64,000 nt of DNA from Desmonostoc muscorum FACHB-395 (GTDB lineage: Bacteria > Cyanobacteriota > Cyanobacteriia > Cyanobacteriales > Nostocaceae). The notes beneath the pieces were generated by a model. It had not been told where the DNA came from. It made no database searches and saw only the letters and a list, made by a program, of their open reading frames with translations. Of the stretch, positions 55,506 through 64,000 are shown in pieces (the first letter of the stretch is position 1; the number at the start of each line of letters is the position of its first letter). Position numbers and translations under genes: made by a program. The stretch lies in NCBI RefSeq assembly GCF_014698035.1, contig NZ_JACJSF010000002.1, forward strand, positions 1 to 64,000, written 5' to 3'.

Positions 55506-55763
55506 CTAATTAAATTCGGGCATTTGGAACTCGGGCAGTTGAATCTGCGGTATTTGGAACTCGGGCAGTTGGAATTCAAATTGAGGCAGTTGAAATTCAA
55601 ATTGAGGAAGTTGGAACTGCGGCATTTGGAACTGTGGTACTTTAAACTGCGGCACTGAAGCCAACGATGCCCCTCCCATCACGCATTTCATCTCTGCATC
55701 AGAGAGTTCTTCAAGTTCAATTTGGCTGAAAGTTAGTTGTGCATTGTTTTTTATTTTTGCCAT
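55506..55763 (-). CDS. Double-glycine leader peptide with PQF-rich repetitive core
   Basis: An 85-residue peptide from MAKIKNNAQLTFSQIELEEL, with AAGGAAA upstream. The leader ends LSDAEMKCVMGG, as in bacteriocin/RiPP precursors cut by a C39 peptidase transporter. The core of about 50 residues is SVPQFKVPQFQMPQFQLPQF and then further (P)(Q/E)F units, with no Cys after the leader. No transporter or modifying enzyme is adjacent. It may be secreted through an unlinked system. Confidence 0.7.
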   Translation of the reverse strand: MAKIKNNAQLTFSQIELEELSDAEMKCVMGGASLASVPQFKVPQFQMPQFQLPQFEFQLPQFEFQLPEFQIPQIQLPEFQMPEFN

Positions 55764-56389
55764 GAGTTTCCTTCTAGGGTTAAAAAACACAATACATCAA
55801 TATTGTATCTCGAATGGGGTTAGTAGCGGGTCTTCCTATTTTTGCAAAGTTGCATTACAAAACGTGGGTTCGTAAGAGTTTCCAATCAAGCTGGTTGATA
55901 ATACAGGTTCAGTATTGGACGATCGCAATCGCCACTCAGAGGGATATCTAGATTCTGTGCATCGCACATATCATCTCCAAATATACAGTGGCATGTTGTC
56001 AAGTTGGGGCGATCGCTTAACTTCACCCAGTATAAATATACAGTGGCGTGTTGTCGAACTGGGGCGATCGCACTATCTCGTAAATTAGTTTTATTAACAC
56101 GCAATCATCGGGATTTGGGCAAAGTACCCGGATTGTTAATAGAGGATTGGATGGTTTAATGCGTAGGCGCAGCCCGTCGTAGACATCGCCTAGTTTATTG
56201 TTGAGTGAGGGCGTAGGCGTAGCCCGTCGGAGATATCGCTACAATGGTCTACTTCTTATCCATCTCACACACAATCTCTAAATATGCAGTAGTGTGTTGT
56301 TGAATAAAGGCAATGATTAAAATATAAGATTATCACGGAGAGGTGAATTATGTGCATTACAGAATTATTAAAACATCAGGGGTCTTCAG
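55764..56389. repeat. Repeat-filled spacer with first VapC-tail fragment
   Basis: It contains AAATATACAGTGGCGTGTTG units (about 55978, 56035, 56280), interspersed palindromes (56160-56190, 56211-56240) and a fragment (about 56063-56159) coding [20 protein letters not shown]...EDWMV-stop, the C-terminus of a PIN toxin. No complete gene is supported. Confidence 0.65.
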
Positions 56390-56677
56390 ATGCATGTTAT
56401 TACTCGTAAACGGCTGAATGAATTTGCTAAACTTCATCCAGATACAAATAACGCCTTGACTCAGTGGTATCAATTAGTCAAGGGAAATGAGTTTGTCTCA
56501 TTTGTAGAACTCCGTGAAATGTTTCCATCAGCAGATCAAGTTGGTAAATTGACAGTGTTTAATATTGGTGGTAATAAAGTTCGACTCATTGCCGCAATTC
56601 ACTACAACCGCCAAAAGGTCTACATTCGAGCTGTGTTAACGCATTCAGAATATGATGAAGGAAAGTGGAAGGAATAA
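56390..56677 (+). CDS. higB: HigB-type mRNA interferase toxin
   Basis: A 95-residue HigB: MHVITRKRLNEFAKLHPDT, EMFPSADQVGKLTVFNIGGN, VRLIAAIHYNRQKVYIRAVLTHSEYDEGKW. The family cleaves mRNA on ribosomes. It overlaps the partner gene by one base (TAATG). Confidence 0.9.
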   Translation: MHVITRKRLNEFAKLHPDTNNALTQWYQLVKGNEFVSFVELREMFPSADQVGKLTVFNIGGNKVRLIAAIHYNRQKVYIRAVLTHSEYDEGKWKE

Positions 56678-56910
56678 TGCAAAGCCTAAACTTAGATCAA
56701 ACCATTACTGCTTGGTCATCCATTGCCGAAAACGTCTTTGTTCCTCACACACAGGAGGAATATGAACGCTTGGTTGAGATCCTTGATTTTCTCATCGATC
56801 AAGTTGGTGAAGATGAGACGCATCCAGTCGCGTCTCTAATGGAAGTTATCGGTGTTTTAATTGAAAACTACGAAACTGAACATATTCCTGAGTTAGAGGC
56901 GATCGCTTAA
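56677..56910 (+). pseudogene. higA: HigA-type antitoxin, truncated before its HTH domain
   Basis: A 77-residue remnant from MQSLNLDQTITAWSSIAENV to ENYETEHIPELEAIA. Related HigA proteins go on into a helix-turn-helix (the part that binds DNA). Here the frame ends in GAGGCGATCGCTTAA followed at once by the CTTCACCCAGTAT repeat, so repeat insertion seems to have cut the gene. The N-terminal part may still bind HigB. Confidence 0.65.
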
Positions 56911-57720
56911 CTTCACCCAGTATGAATATACAATGATGTGTTGTTGAGTTAAAGTGATCGCAACAACAGTCTACTTCCTTTACTGCGATGTCTACGACGG
57001 GCTATTCGGCGTTGCACTATCTTGTAAATTAGTTTTATTAACACGCAATCATCGGGATTTCAGCAAGATACACAGATTGCTAATTGAGGATTGGACGGTT
57101 TAATGCGTAGGCGCAGCCCGTCGTAGACATCGCCTAGTTTATTATCAAGTGAGGGCGATCGCAACAACAGTCTACTTCTTTACTGCGATTTCTACGACAG
57201 GCTATTCGGCGATCGCACTATCTCGTAAATTAGTTTTATTAACACGCAATCATCGGGATTTCAGCAAGATACCCGGATTGCTAATTGAGGATTGGACGGT
57301 TTAATGCGTAGGCGCAGCCCGTCGTAGACATCGCCTTATTGTCGAGTGAGTGCGATCGCTAAAACAGTCTACTTCTTCTGCATTTCACACTCATTTCTGC
57401 GATGTTTACGACGGGCTGCGCCTAGTTTATTGTCGACTGAGGGCGATCGCAACAACAGTCTACTTCTTTTACTGTGATGTTTACGACGGGCTATTCAGCG
57501 TTGCACTATCTCGTAAATTAGTTTTATTAACGCGCAATCATCGAGATTTGGGCAAAGTAGCCGGACTGTTAATTGAGGATTGGACGGTTTAATGCGTAGG
57601 CGCAGCCCGTCGTAGACATCGCCTAGTTTATTGCCGAGTGAGTGCGATCGCTACAACGGTTTACTTGTCGTGCATCTCACACACAATCTCTAAATATGCA
57701 GTGGCGTGTTGTTGAGTTGG
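56911..57720. repeat. Array of decayed PIN-toxin 3' ends joined to palindromic repeats
   Basis: Three more copies of the same unit end at 57103, 57304 and 57592. Each has about 90 bp coding [11 protein letters not shown](L/F).K...LLIEDWTV-stop, then GCGTAGGCGCAGCCCGTCG and AGACATCGCC, then a TTTATTGTCGAGTGAGGGCG spacer. None has the 5' part of the gene. Confidence 0.75.
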
Positions 57721-57757
57721 GCTTTGGAGATATGCGGGTTTTAAAGTTAGCGCCAAC

Positions 57758-58801
57758 TTATTCACTCCTAATAATTCTCTTGCAACTTCCACATAAATCT
57801 AAATTTTCTGCTTTGGCTTCTTCAATAGTTTTGAAAAATAAAATTGTTTTTCGATGTTCAGGTTTTTCTACACGAGGGTAATGACTGCAACCATTAGGTA
57901 GATGATAACAATATCTTCCCCGTTTAGCTCTAACTGGATAATCTCTGTAAATGGGGTCTTCGCTAATATTCGTACTCAAGTTTCCAATATATGAGTAAAC
58001 CCAATTGAGTAGACGTGATGTTTGGTATAAAGTTTTGAGCCTTGGATTTTTTGCAATTTTTTCGTCCAAGACTTCCAGCATTTCCTGTATATTTTCCTTG
58101 GAAGATTCTTGATTTATATAAGAAACGATCAAATTTGTTAAAATTTTCTCAATTTTTCTGAAACTCTTTTCTCGTCTAATTGCTTCAAAAGTAAAAATTG
58201 CATAACATGAATGCCAAGTGTCTTGAATTTTACTTAACAAGCCATAATGTTTTTTCTTAAGAGGATCTAACCTATCAAGAATAAAATCTTTTTGTTCATC
58301 TAATTCACTTAATTTCCAATCAACTAAATCCCTATCAGAACTATTAATGCCTATTGTAAGTAACTCAATAGCTCTCAGGAGCAACCAATACTCTGAGTCA
58401 AGTCTGTTTAGTTTATTAGCTTCTCTCTTATCTGCTGTAGCAATTACTGACTCAGAGGTAGCAATATGATGAAGTTTTGCTCTAACTTCCTGCCATATTG
58501 AGTTAAGAGACTGATCTACTGCCTTATTCAACTGCCATTTATATATCTTAAACCCACTAAATAGGTAGTTGGTCAGAGATTGAACAAGGTTTATAGGAAA
58601 AGCATGGCTTGCAGTGAGTCCAAGAAAAAACCATGCGAAAAATACTACAAAAAAGAGTAGTAAAGTTGTTATGTAGTTCCAGAGCCTCCTCCAAAATGAC
58701 TTTAATCTTAAGTGTTTAGGAAGCTCTGTTGCTAATGATTCAGAATTTGAAGAGAAATGTAAGTGAAGTTCTTCAGCCCCGAAAGTACTGATTTCCTCCT
58801 G
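57758..58801 (-). CDS. Membrane-anchored hypothetical protein without a normal start
   Basis: The lower part (57758-58531) is a 257-residue open frame from TTG, ending with a possible zinc site: RYCYHLPNGCSHYP and LDLCGSCKRI. The same frame stays open up to 58801, encoding a hydrophobic helix (NYITTLLLFFVVFFAWFFLG, about 58655-58595). That part has no ATG, GTG or TTG. It abuts the upstream gene, so a nonstandard start or a frameshift from that gene is needed. Function unknown. Confidence 0.5.
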   Translation of the reverse strand, partial: QEEISTFGAEELHLHFSSNSESLATELPKHLRLKSFWRRLWNYITTLLLFFVVFFAWFFLGLTASHAFPINLVQSLTNYLFSGFKIYKWQLNKAVDQSLNSIWQEVRAKLHHIATSESVIATADKREANKLNRLDSEYWLLLRAIELLTIGINSSDRDLVDWKLSELDEQKDFILDRLDPLKKKHYGLLSKIQDTWHSCYAIFTFEAIRREKSFRKIEKILTNLIVSYINQESSKENIQEMLEVLDEKIAKNPRLKTLYQTSRLLNWVYSYIGNLSTNISEDPIYRDYPVRAKRGRYCYHLPNGCSHYPRVEKPEHRKTILFFKTIEEAKAENLDLCGSCKRIIRSE

Positions 58802-59156
58802 CTATATTTCCTGTATTTTGTGGAGCATTAATATTTGATCCAGAACCAGTAGAAACCTGATTAACAGTTCCACTATTTTGATTTCCCTTAATCTCGATCA
58901 GCTTGCTAACTACACTTTCCAGTTCTTCACGAAAAGCGACATTGTTCGGAGCCTCTTTAATGATTGCTGCTTTCAAAGCTGCTGGATTTTGTGTAGCTTC
59001 CTGAATTTCTTGTTTACCAGCAAAGTGAGAGTATATTACACCCACTAACTTTTGAAGGTAGTCTTTTGCATCCGCTCCCAACTTTTGCAAAGCACCACCT
59101 GTAACTTGCAGTGCAAAATACTCCACAGCCTTGGTTGCTAAAGTCTCTAAAAGCAT
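58773..59156 (-). CDS. Small hypothetical protein with Gly/Asn-rich C-terminus
   Basis: A 127-residue protein: MLLETLATKAVEYFALQVTG, helical to about 90, then a low-complexity tail STGSGSNINAPQNTGNIAGG. Such small proteins occur in several copies in cyanobacteria; the tail resembles repeats next to predicted effector-associated genes. It overlaps the open frame of the membrane protein by about 30 bases. Confidence 0.65.
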   Translation of the reverse strand: MLLETLATKAVEYFALQVTGGALQKLGADAKDYLQKLVGVIYSHFAGKQEIQEATQNPAALKAAIIKEAPNNVAFREELESVVSKLIEIKGNQNSGTVNQVSTGSGSNINAPQNTGNIAGGNQYFRG

Positions 59157-59507
59157 AGTTTGGGTAGATGTCTCAGATCATAGGTGAACAAGAGCATTGG
59201 TTTTGGTTATGCCTTACTCTTTGCGTGTAATATTGTTATTTTTATCACAGAGCCAGAAATATGGCAATATAGAATTCTTTAACCTTATGCGCTTTTAACA
59301 GATTTATTGGTTGCATCTCAAGCAAGTTAACAATTCTGCTGCAAGCAACGGCTATTTAATCTAAAAAATCGTCATTTAAAATAGTTTTTCATTTTACAGT
59401 TTTTCTTTGAGCAAAATGCAAGCAAATCCTAAAAGCCAGACTCCATAAGAGTTATACTGTCTAAAGCATCAAAACAGATTGTTCCTAAATAACCCTGCAA
59501 CTTACAT
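59157..59507. other. Element end spacer, no gene seen
   Basis: About 350 bp, A/T-rich, between the small gene and the element-side tail of nifD. I see no repeat, RNA or open frame I can support. Confidence 0.5.
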
Positions 59508-60950
59508 TTAGGCTAGAAATAGACTCTTTTTTCTCTCGCCGCCAAAAAACCTTGCATTATATGATGTTGAGGAGCGATCGCTAGGTTCGGAGTAATCCCA
59601 AGAGTGCATTTGACGGAAAGGTAGACCCATCTTTTGGAAGACGTACTTCTCTTTCACACCAGAAGCAACTAGGTCAGGCTTCAGCGCTTTGATAAATTCC
59701 TCGAATTCGTAAGCGGTAACGTCGTCATAAACGATGGTGCCGTTTTCGATGTAGTGAGTGGTACGTTTGTAGTCGTCATTATGAGCGAACTCATAACCTG
59801 TACCAATCATCTTCATGCCCAAGTCTTGGAAAGCTGGGACAACGTGGCGAGGACGTAGACCACCAACCATGATGGCTACAGTCTTACCATCCAAACGGGG
59901 GCGGTACTTAGCAACTACCGCATCCATTGTGGGCTGATATTTGGCGATAACTTTCTCAGCGTTTGCTTGGATTGTTTCGTCAAACTTAGAAGCGATTTCC
60001 CGTAAAGATTCAGCAATCTTGGTGGGGCCGAAGAAGTTGTATTCCAACCAGGGTATACCGTAAGCTTCTTCCATGTGACGGCTGATGTAGTTCATCGACC
60101 GGTAACAGTGGATGAGGTTCATCTTCACATTGGGGGTCATCAACATTTCGTTGATTGTGCCATCACCTGACCACTGAGCGACTACGCGCAAGCCGATTTC
60201 TTCTAACAGGATGCGGCTAGCCCAAGCATCTCCACCGATGTTGTAGTCACCAATGATGGCTACATCATAAGGAGTACCTTCAAACTTGAGTGTACCGTCT
60301 TTCTTAGCTTGGTCGGATCTGGTGAAAACCCAGTCACGAACCATGTCGTTAGCGATGTGGTGTCCCAAAGATTGGGAAACACCCCGGAAGCCTTCGCAAC
60401 GCACAGGTACAACTGGCTTGCCAATTTCTTTGGCTGTCTTCCGAGCAACAGCTTCGATGTCATCCCCAATTAGACCGATGGGGCATTCTGATTGAATGGA
60501 AACACCACGGTTGAGGGGGAAAAGTACATCAAGTTCTTGGATGAGCTTGGTAAGTTTCTTGTCACCACCAAACACGATATCTCTTTCTTGGAAGTCAGAG
60601 GTGAAGTGCATGGTACCAAAGGTATCAATACCTGTGGTGCCGATGTAGTAGTTACGACGACCAGACCAAGACCAGTAACCGCAACCTACAGGCCCGTGGC
60701 TGATGTGAATCATGTCCTTAATAGGACCCCAAACCACACCCTTAGAACCGGCGTAAGCACAACCACGAGCGGTCATTACACCAGGAAGGGATTTGATGTT
60801 AGACTTAACGCCGCAGTCGGACTTACCTTCTTCGTATACACTTAAGTGCTTTTCCCGTTTTTTCTTAGCTTTATCGGGGTAAGCCTCTAGAACTTCTTTA
60901 ATTAGTTCTTTTCTTTCTTCGATGATGTTTTGATTTTCTGGAGGTGTCAT
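59508..60950 (-). CDS. nifD: 5' part of nifD with 26 element-encoded codons
   Basis: The MoFe alpha subunit, split by the element. In the unexcised state it is a 480-residue frame: 454 NifD residues plus 26 from the element ([15 protein letters not shown]...). P-cluster ligands are in [21 protein letters not shown] and [12 protein letters not shown]. FeMo-co ligands are the Cys in [12 protein letters not shown] and His449 in QMHSWDYS. The core lies just after that histidine. After excision NifD has 503 residues. Confidence 0.96.
   Translation of the reverse strand: MTPPENQNIIEERKELIKEVLEAYPDKAKKKREKHLSVYEEGKSDCGVKSNIKSLPGVMTARGCAYAGSKGVVWGPIKDMIHISHGPVGCGYWSWSGRRNYYIGTTGIDTFGTMHFTSDFQERDIVFGGDKKLTKLIQELDVLFPLNRGVSIQSECPIGLIGDDIEAVARKTAKEIGKPVVPVRCEGFRGVSQSLGHHIANDMVRDWVFTRSDQAKKDGTLKFEGTPYDVAIIGDYNIGGDAWASRILLEEIGLRVVAQWSGDGTINEMLMTPNVKMNLIHCYRSMNYISRHMEEAYGIPWLEYNFFGPTKIAESLREIASKFDETIQANAEKVIAKYQPTMDAVVAKYRPRLDGKTVAIMVGGLRPRHVVPAFQDLGMKMIGTGYEFAHNDDYKRTTHYIENGTIVYDDVTAYEFEEFIKALKPDLVASGVKEKYVFQKMGLPFRQMHSWDYSEPSDRSSTSYNARFFGGERKKSLFLA
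59588..59598. other. Element attachment core, nifH side (11 bp)
   Basis: CGGAGTAATCC in the same orientation as the core at 33519-33529. On the coding strand it reads W-D-Y-S (GGATTACTCC). Direct orientation predicts excision as a circle, not inversion. Confidence 0.95.
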
Positions 60951-60986
60951 ATTTAGCCTCTGTGACTCGTAAGGATCGGGGCATAG

Positions 60987-61003
60987 GGGGACTAGGAGTC
61001 CCC
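60987..61003 (-). promoter_or_regulatory. Hairpin in the nifH-nifD spacer
   Basis: GGGGACT and AGTCCCC pair perfectly around AGG. Stems here can stabilise or end the short nifH transcript; this would help give more NifH than NifDK. The effect is inferred. Confidence 0.55.
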
Positions 61004-61113
61004 TCTAAGATTAGGGGGGAGATTAGAGGGAAAGGTAAAAGGTAAAAGGTCAAATGTAAGATTCTTCCTTTTTCCTTTTTCCTTGTGCTAAAGCGTTATT
61101 TCTTAGCAGCGAC

Positions 61114-62356
<1,243 letters not shown>

Positions 62357-62713
62357 TTACTTGTTCAAAATAGCGCCCTTCATATTTGTGACGCGATCTA
62401 GTGCAGCTTTGGTGTCTTCTGCTGATACTCCACGCACAGCCATTGCTTCACCTAGATGCTTGGCGATCGCATCGAAGTGTTGTTGCTGTAGGTTCATTCC
62501 AGCGTGGGTTTTGTCCATTGGACGACCGCCGTATTGCTTTGGCCCTTCAAATATTTGACCTAAGAAAGCAACTAGATGATTGCGTTGCTTTGCCATGTCT
62601 GTACCAGCAAAAATGGGATTGAGGAGGCTGTCTGCGGCAATGCGTTTGTGGAGTTCATCTACTACTTGTTCAATAGCTGGTTGTCCACCAATGTTGTCGT
62701 ACAATGTGCTCAT
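62357..62713 (-). CDS. glbN: Cyanoglobin, truncated group I haemoglobin
   Basis: A 118-residue 2-on-2 globin: MSTLYDNIGGQPAIEQVVDE, proximal His in QQQHFDAIAKHLGEAM, distal KQRNHLVAFLGQIFEGP. In Nostoc commune, glbN also lies between nifU and nifH and is made under nitrogen-fixing, low-oxygen conditions. It may scavenge oxygen or support respiration near nitrogenase. Confidence 0.94.
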   Translation of the reverse strand: MSTLYDNIGGQPAIEQVVDELHKRIAADSLLNPIFAGTDMAKQRNHLVAFLGQIFEGPKQYGGRPMDKTHAGMNLQQQHFDAIAKHLGEAMAVRGVSAEDTKAALDRVTNMKGAILNK

Positions 62714-62935
62714 ATCCTGTTCCTTTGAAGCGAGTTGGATGATGAAATTTGCAAGTAGGCGCTTAATCTTTTTGCCTATATGCTGTTAGCCGTCATAGCT
62801 AATTTAGCTATCGGTTGTCGGTAGGATTGAAGCATTGATGTGGAGACAATTATATGGTTCAAATCCTACTTTCTGTTCCTGGCTGAATGCATATTAGAGC
62901 GTATTTGTAGAATACGTTAAGTCCTACAGCAATTC

Positions 62936-63835
62936 CTAAACTGCTTCGACTACAAGGCTCTTGCTGACACGATCTTGTAATCTGGCTTCGATCGCAATTT
63001 TCAGAGTTGCTGTACTACTAGAACAGGAACCGCAAGCACCTTGCAGTACAACTTTAACGCGATCGCCTTCTACATCATAGAGTTCTACATCTCCCCCGTC
63101 TGCAATGAGTACGGGTCTGACTTCTTCATCAAGAACCTTTTGAATTAGAGCAATCTTTTGGACGTTTGTTAGCGCTCGTTCCTTAGATGTAACAATTTCT
63201 GTGGCAACTTTTACGCCGTAATTGTTGAGAGCAGGTGAGGCGTATTCCTGTTGAACTGATCTAATAATATCATCAATATTCGCCAGACAGGAACCGCATC
63301 CGCCACCAGCTTTCACATAATTTGTTACTTGCTCGGCATCCGTGAGATGATTTTCTAGAATCACGCGACGAATTTTAGATTCGCTGATGCCAAAGCAACT
63401 GCAAACTAATGCACCTTCATCATCATCATCGTGGGTAGCTAGAGGTATGCCACGATAGTTGTAGATAGCGGCTTCTAGCGCTTCTTGTCCCATGACAGAG
63501 CAGTGCATCTTTGCTTCTGGCAAACCACCCAGGTAATCTGCAATGTCTTTATTGGACACTTTCAGTGCTTCATCTAAGGTTAAACCTTTAACCATTTCGG
63601 TTAATGCACTAGAAGATGCGATCGCACTAGTACAACCAAAGGTTTGAAAGCGAGCATCTAGAATCTTATCAGATTCTACTTCCACTTTCAGGTGCAATCT
63701 CAGAGCATCGCCGCAAGCAATACTGCCGATTTCGCCCGTTGCAACCTTAACTCCAGCTTCGCCCGTTTCTTCAATTTCTCCCTGATTCTTGGGATCGTAA
63801 AACAGTTCTAATACTTTATCGGTGTAGTCCCACAT
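62936..63835 (-). CDS. nifU: Fe-S cluster scaffold protein NifU
   Basis: A 299-residue three-part NifU, the main scaffold for nitrogenase Fe-S clusters. The IscU-like N-terminus has Cys in GSIACGDALR, FGCTSAIAS and MHCSVMG. The central ferredoxin part binds a permanent [2Fe-2S] (LVCSCFGISES, GGGCGSCLANID). The C-terminal Nfu domain has QGACGSCSSSTATLK. It begins MWDYTDKVLELFYDP. Confidence 0.97.
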   Translation of the reverse strand: MWDYTDKVLELFYDPKNQGEIEETGEAGVKVATGEIGSIACGDALRLHLKVEVESDKILDARFQTFGCTSAIASSSALTEMVKGLTLDEALKVSNKDIADYLGGLPEAKMHCSVMGQEALEAAIYNYRGIPLATHDDDDEGALVCSCFGISESKIRRVILENHLTDAEQVTNYVKAGGGCGSCLANIDDIIRSVQQEYASPALNNYGVKVATEIVTSKERALTNVQKIALIQKVLDEEVRPVLIADGGDVELYDVEGDRVKVVLQGACGSCSSSTATLKIAIEARLQDRVSKSLVVEAV

Positions 63836-63837
63836 AT

Positions 63838-63940
63838 TTAGTGCTGAGTAATGAGTGCTGAGTGCTGAGTGGGGGAGTGGGGAGTGGGGAGTAGTAAATT
63901 CTTTATTTCCTATTCCCTATTCCCTATTCCCTATTCCCTA
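63838..63940. repeat. Heptamer repeats between nifU and the upstream gene
   Basis: GAGTGCTGAGTGCTGAGTGG, GAGTGGGGAGTGGGGAGTAG and CTATTCCCTATTCCCTATTC runs. Typical Nostoc STRRs; no coding sequence. Confidence 0.75.
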
Positions 63941-63941
63941 A

Positions 63942-64000
63942 TTAACGATGCGCTAATGCTTGTTCTTGTCCTTGCAACCAACCTGCATCATCATTTTTGA
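63942..64000 (-). CDS. nifS: 3' end of a gene, probably nifS (partial)
   Basis: A minus-strand frame enters from the window edge and ends ...DDAGWLQGQEQALAHR before TAA at 63944-63942. Only 19 codons are present. Its place just upstream of nifU, in the same direction, is where nifS lies in heterocystous cyanobacteria, so it is likely the cysteine desulfurase C-terminus. The residues alone do not prove it. Confidence 0.6.
   Translation of the reverse strand, partial: KNDDAGWLQGQEQALAHR

Larger units (their letters stand above)
33519..59598. mobile_element. nifD element, unexcised, about 26.07 kb
   Basis: A developmentally excised element between two direct 11-bp cores. It encodes XisA just inside its nifK-side end and about 20 other genes. 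Recombination removes 26,069 bp and one core copy. Its cargo differs from the classic 11-kb element of Nostoc PCC 7120; N. punctiforme is known to have one of about 24 kb. Confidence 0.95.

Noticed and set aside
55886-56104. 72-residue minus-strand open frame
   Set aside because: It lies in repeat units (AAATATACAGTGG), with the encoded residues simply following the repeat.

Overview
The window comes from a heterocyst-forming cyanobacterium of the Nostoc group. It carries a large nif cluster, an uptake hydrogenase (hupSL) with its hyp maturation genes, and an unexcised nifD element. It is rich in GCGATCGC (HIP1) octamers and in Nostoc-type short repeats. The globin gene glbN lies between nifU and nifH, hupL is uninterrupted, and a TGT-N9-ACA site lies about 520 bp before hupS; together these point to a relative of Nostoc punctiforme or N. 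commune. All identifications were made by reading the sequence; no database was searched.

Layout. 1-2.8 kb: a multi-PAS hybrid histidine kinase. 2.9-13.9 kb (minus strand): the extended hyp gene set, reading from its 5' end as TPR protein, two small membrane proteins, NifU/Rieske fusion, NHL protein, hypF, hypC, hypD, hypE, hypA, hypB. 14.7-17.5 kb (plus): hupS and hupL, with a long 5' region. 17.6-23 kb: toxin-antitoxin genes, a cold-shock/DUF1294 protein, the hydrogenase protease gene hupW, an ankyrin protein and a SagB-like nitroreductase. 23.6-33.5 kb (mostly minus): mop, feoA, fdxH, hesB, hesA, nifW, two NifX-associated genes, nifX, nifN, nifE, a Mo-nitrogenase-associated orf, nifK and the 3' end of nifD. 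33.5-59.6 kb: the nifD element, bounded by two identical 11-bp cores 26,069 bp apart and encoding its recombinase XisA. 59.6-64 kb (minus): the 5' part of nifD, nifH, glbN, nifU and the end of a gene that is probably nifS.

Excision between the two 11-bp cores joins 454 N-terminal codons of nifD to 49 C-terminal codons in frame, giving a 503-residue NifD and placing nifH-nifD-nifK in a continuous order. The hyp proteins and HupW mature HupSL, which recycles the H2 made by nitrogenase. FdxH, HesA/HesB, FeoA and Mop fit electron supply, Fe-S assembly, iron uptake and molybdenum handling.

The element cargo is the least ordinary part. It includes an orange carotenoid protein, a sensor kinase, a PPK2 kinase, toxin-antitoxin genes and their fragments, a Dam-type methylase overlapping an HNH nuclease, and a small double-glycine-leader peptide with a PQF-rich repetitive core. 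Most striking is a retron-type reverse transcriptase. It lies inside a module of tRNA-like genes plus a candidate msr-msd RNA; the module is repeated 1,871 bp downstream, where no reverse transcriptase follows. The ends of the candidate RNA pair with each other in both copies, and the pairing survives base changes between them.
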